Positions 4,774-6,779 of a stretch of DNA of 6,779 nt are shown here, one piece after another (within the stretch, counting starts at the first letter, position 1; every line of letters begins with the position of its first letter). The translations under genes were made by a program, and so were the position numbers. Location: positions 1 to 6,779 of the forward strand of contig JACZTW010000213.1 of NCBI GenBank assembly GCA_022573485.1, given 5' to 3'. Below the pieces are notes generated by a model. The model searched no databases. It was not told where the DNA came from and saw nothing but the letters and a program-made list of their open reading frames with translations. Source of the stretch: Planctomycetota bacterium (GTDB lineage: Bacteria; Planctomycetota; Phycisphaerae; UBA1845; CAIVHJ01).

Positions 4774-5750
4774 GCCTTCGGCAGGCCTTCGAGCGCCAGA
4801 ATGGTGACATCGTCCGCCGGCCAGTCGTTGGACGACGTACTGCTCAGCAGATCCTCGATTTCGTGCAGGTGGGCCTCCAGCGTCTCGCCGGTCAGCGTCC
4901 GGCACCACGGCGTGTCCAGCAGCTTCGCTGCCCCGCGCCCGGGGCCGGCCCCGGGGCCGGCGTTGAGCAGCAGAGCCTCCAGCCCGTCGGTGAACAGCAG
5001 CATGATGTCGCCCGGGCCGAGGTGCGTGCTGACCGAATCGAATTGCTGGTCCGCAAACGCGCCGATCAGCCCGCCTTCGGACACGATGCGTTGCGGCGAT
5101 TCGCCGCGGCGGATCAAGATCGGGTACGGCATCCCGCCGCGCGCCCACAGCAGGTTGCGATCAACCTCATCAAAGACGGCGTGGATGGAAGTCAGGAAAT
5201 GGCAATCAGACAGATCGGCGGCGACGAGTTCGTCGTTGAGTTTGGACAGCAACTCGTGCGGATGCTCGATGCCGGCGCGCCGAGTCTGGTGGGCCGCGGC
5301 TTCGCGAGCCCGCAGTGACTGCTTCATGAAGATGCTCAGCATGGCAGCAGCCATGTCGTGCCCGGTGGCGTCCGAGATGTTGATGGACAAATGCCGATCG
5401 CCGAGCCGTACCACGTCGTAGACGTCGCCGCTGAGTTCGTTGGCCGGCACATAGAGTGTGGAGATGCGCAGGCTGTCGCTCTCCGGCAGCGATCGCGGCA
5501 GCAAGTCGTCTTGCAATTGCCGGGCCCGGGCCATTTGCTGATTCAGCTTCGCCAGGCCCTGCTGCAGCACGTGGTCCTGTTGCTCCAGATCGTGGAGTTG
5601 CCCGGTGACGCGGTCAAGCTGCTGTTCGACGGTGGCAAGATGGCTGAGCAAATGTTCCAGCGTGGTGGGATCGCCGGCCGACGCCGGATCGGCCAATGGG
5701 CGTTCGCGGTCGGGAGGTTGGATTCGGCGTGGGTCGTGCTCTAAGCTCAT
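4770..5750 (-). CDS. PPM/SpoIIE-type serine/threonine phosphatase (RsbU-like)
   Basis: The 326-residue product should dephosphorylate a phosphoserine or phosphothreonine protein, typically an anti-anti-sigma (STAS) regulator in a partner-switching pathway. Residues about 32-80 form a Gln/Leu-rich coiled-coil linker; then comes the phosphatase domain, opening with the family-typical QDDLLPRSLP. Metal-binding aspartates are visible in SGDVYD (Asp109), ISDATGHD (Asp127), FTDGLE (Asp255) and the final ADDVTILAL (Asp313 or 314). SGD replaces the more usual GGD. There is no sensor domain such as PAS, GAF or receiver, so the coiled coil may receive the signal. An in-frame ATG at 5813 would add 21 Pro-rich residues; their codon third positions are much less GC-biased, so I prefer 5750, though neither start has a good ribosome site. 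The gene is divergent from the cyclase gene. Family firm, target unknown. Confidence 0.92.
   Translation of the reverse strand: MSLEHDPRRIQPPDRERPLADPASAGDPTTLEHLLSHLATVEQQLDRVTGQLHDLEQQDHVLQQGLAKLNQQMARARQLQDDLLPRSLPESDSLRISTLYVPANELSGDVYDVVRLGDRHLSINISDATGHDMAAAMLSIFMKQSLRAREAAAHQTRRAGIEHPHELLSKLNDELVAADLSDCHFLTSIHAVFDEVDRNLLWARGGMPYPILIRRGESPQRIVSEGGLIGAFADQQFDSVSTHLGPGDIMLLFTDGLEALLLNAGPGAGPGRGAAKLLDTPWCRTLTGETLEAHLHEIEDLLSSTSSNDWPADDVTILALEGLPKA
4938..4961. repeat. Exact 12-bp in-frame tandem duplication in the phosphatase gene
   Basis: CCCGGGGCCGGC occurs twice head to tail and encodes Ala-Gly-Pro-Gly twice (residues 264-271), in a loop between the TDGLE motif and the C-terminal part of the domain. 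Each unit is rich in self-complementary GC, a typical slippage-prone sequence. Confidence 0.9.
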
Positions 5751-5893
5751 GGCTGTAGTTGGCTTCGGAAGATTCGGCGGAGGACTTGACCTAACTCGGT
5801 GGACCAGTGGCATCCTACCCGGTGGGCCGAGCGGCTGAACTCAAAGTCAGTTCCGGCCGAAAGTATAGTAGTGCTTGACGGACCTTATGTTGT

Positions 5894-5897
5894 GGAG
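5894..5897 (+). promoter_or_regulatory. Shine-Dalgarno of the diadenylate cyclase gene
   Basis: GGAG lies 8 bases before the ATG at 5906, supporting that start over the later Met at residue 16. Confidence 0.65.
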
Positions 5898-5905
5898 TGT
5901 CGGCA

Positions 5906-6779
5906 ATGGCTGCACAGAAAGTTGATTTCAACAACCTGCACAGCAACGCCATGATCGACGCCGCCATTCAAGTGGCCAAGAAGGTCAAGGCCAAGGCGGT
6001 GCTGATCTATGTCGACTCGCTCAACGACGTGGGCGCCGTCGCCGAGAAGGTCAAAAAGGTCACGCGGCTGATTTTGATCGCCCGCGACGAGAAAGACGAG
6101 CTACGCTCCAGGGAACACGCCCACAAAATCCTCCGCGTGCCGGACCTGGACCTCACGCGGATGGCGCAGATCAAGATGGCCACCCTGATCGCATTCTCGC
6201 AGCGGCTGCTGTCGCCCGGCGAAGAGTTCGTCTTTCTCGTCGGCATCAAAGGCCAGACACTCGATACATTGGTGACCATGACCGTCGGTAAAGAGTTTGA
6301 GATCTTCCAGACCGTCGATCAGCCGAAGCTCACCGAGCACATCAAGCGCGTCGTCTTCCAGCAAGTGTTGACCATCGCCCTCGAACTCGCCCAGCAAGGC
6401 CGCGAGGGCAAGCCGGTCGGCGCCCTGCTGGTCGTGGGCGACGACAAAGAGGTGCAGAAGTACTGCCAGCAGAACATCATCAATCCATTCAGAGGCTACA
6501 CCGAGAAGGAGCGCAACATCCTCAATGACGTCATCAAGGAGACGGTCAAGGAGTTCTGCACCATCGACGGCGCGTTCGTGATCAAGGGCAACGGCGTGAT
6601 CGTCTCAGCCGGCACCACCCTGCGCCCGAACATCTCCGGTGAGGAGCTGCCACTGGCGCTGGGCACGCGGCACTCCAGCGCTGCCGCCATCACCGCCAGC
6701 ACACGATCGATCGCCATCACGCTCTCCGAATCGACCGGCACAGTGCGCGTGTGGCGCAAGGGGCAAATGATCACGGAAA
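5906..6779 (+). CDS. Diadenylate (c-di-AMP) cyclase, CdaZ/DacZ-like, 3' end outside window
   Basis: 291 residues are visible with no stop before the right edge. The C-terminal DAC (DisA_N) domain, about 155 onwards, condenses two ATP into c-di-AMP, a messenger controlling potassium, osmotic balance and wall physiology. Its signature is clear: DGAFVI at 221-226 (the DGA motif), GNGVIVSAG at 228-236, and LGTRHSSAAAIT at 252-263 (the RHR-type motif, here RHS), then SES at 274-276. The N-terminal 14-150 has an alpha/beta look (VLIYVDS, RLILIARDE, EFVFLVGI) resembling the pyruvate-kinase C-terminal-type domain fused to DAC in archaeal CdaZ/DacZ; this part is less certain. No membrane segments, so it differs from CdaA, and it lacks the helix-hairpin-helix of DisA in the visible part. 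Start supported by GGAG. It shares a roughly 155-bp divergent spacer with the phosphatase gene. Confidence 0.92.
   Translation, partial: MAAQKVDFNNLHSNAMIDAAIQVAKKVKAKAVLIYVDSLNDVGAVAEKVKKVTRLILIARDEKDELRSREHAHKILRVPDLDLTRMAQIKMATLIAFSQRLLSPGEEFVFLVGIKGQTLDTLVTMTVGKEFEIFQTVDQPKLTEHIKRVVFQQVLTIALELAQQGREGKPVGALLVVGDDKEVQKYCQQNIINPFRGYTEKERNILNDVIKETVKEFCTIDGAFVIKGNGVIVSAGTTLRPNISGEELPLALGTRHSSAAAITASTRSIAITLSESTGTVRVWRKGQMITE

Noticed and set aside
4738..5421. 227-residue plus-strand open frame
   Set aside because: It is antisense to the phosphatase gene, Ser/Arg-rich, and an effect of GC-rich codon use.
5786..5791. TTGACC as a -35 box in the divergent spacer
   Set aside because: No -10-like sequence follows at a usable distance, and the site is over 100 bp from the cyclase start.
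5864..5869. TATAGT as a -10 box for the cyclase gene
   Set aside because: No acceptable -35 lies 16-18 bp upstream, and the same bases overlap TATACT on the other strand, so direction is undecidable.

Overview
This window holds five genes I can support: a three-gene restriction-modification-type cassette on the minus strand, a small lipoprotein gene on the plus strand, a PPM/SpoIIE-type serine phosphatase gene on the minus strand, and, divergent from it, a diadenylate (c-di-AMP) cyclase gene that runs off the right edge. The organism is bacterial: there are Shine-Dalgarno sites, a lipobox, an ATGA-coupled operon and no introns. GC-rich housekeeping-type genes, long spacers filled with degenerate 7-bp tandem repeats, and a cyclase with a pyruvate-kinase-like N-terminus suggest a Planctomycetota/Phycisphaerae-like or similar environmental lineage. 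That placement is an inference from style and not a proof.

Layout. Positions 1-247 are GC-rich, carry two perfect stem-loops and have no gene I can name. From 3343 down to 248 runs a minus-strand cassette in the order PD-(D/E)XK endonuclease, then gamma-type N6-adenine methyltransferase (4-bp ATGA overlap), then HNH-domain protein (55-bp gap). A 17-bp perfect palindrome lies just upstream of the first gene and could be its operator. Positions 3401-4103 have no credible gene but contain heptamer repeat tracts and two diverged copies of a hairpin element. A short lipoprotein gene follows (4157-4603), with a strong ribosome site and a possible promoter. A short convergent spacer with more heptamer repeats runs into the 3' end of the phosphatase gene (4770-5750). 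The cyclase gene starts at 5906.

How the genes work together. The endonuclease and methyltransferase look like a complete Type II restriction-modification pair, and the HNH protein is a candidate third component of the same defence cassette. Codon use in the cassette is more mixed than in the cyclase gene, which fits acquisition by transfer. The phosphatase and cyclase are both signalling proteins and share one intergenic control region, so they may belong to one stress or envelope signalling locus, but the sequence alone does not prove a functional link. The most unusual structural signal is the set of heptamer tracts: five tracts with different unit sequences, all with 7-bp period and all outside genes apart from a 4-bp overlap with one stop codon.
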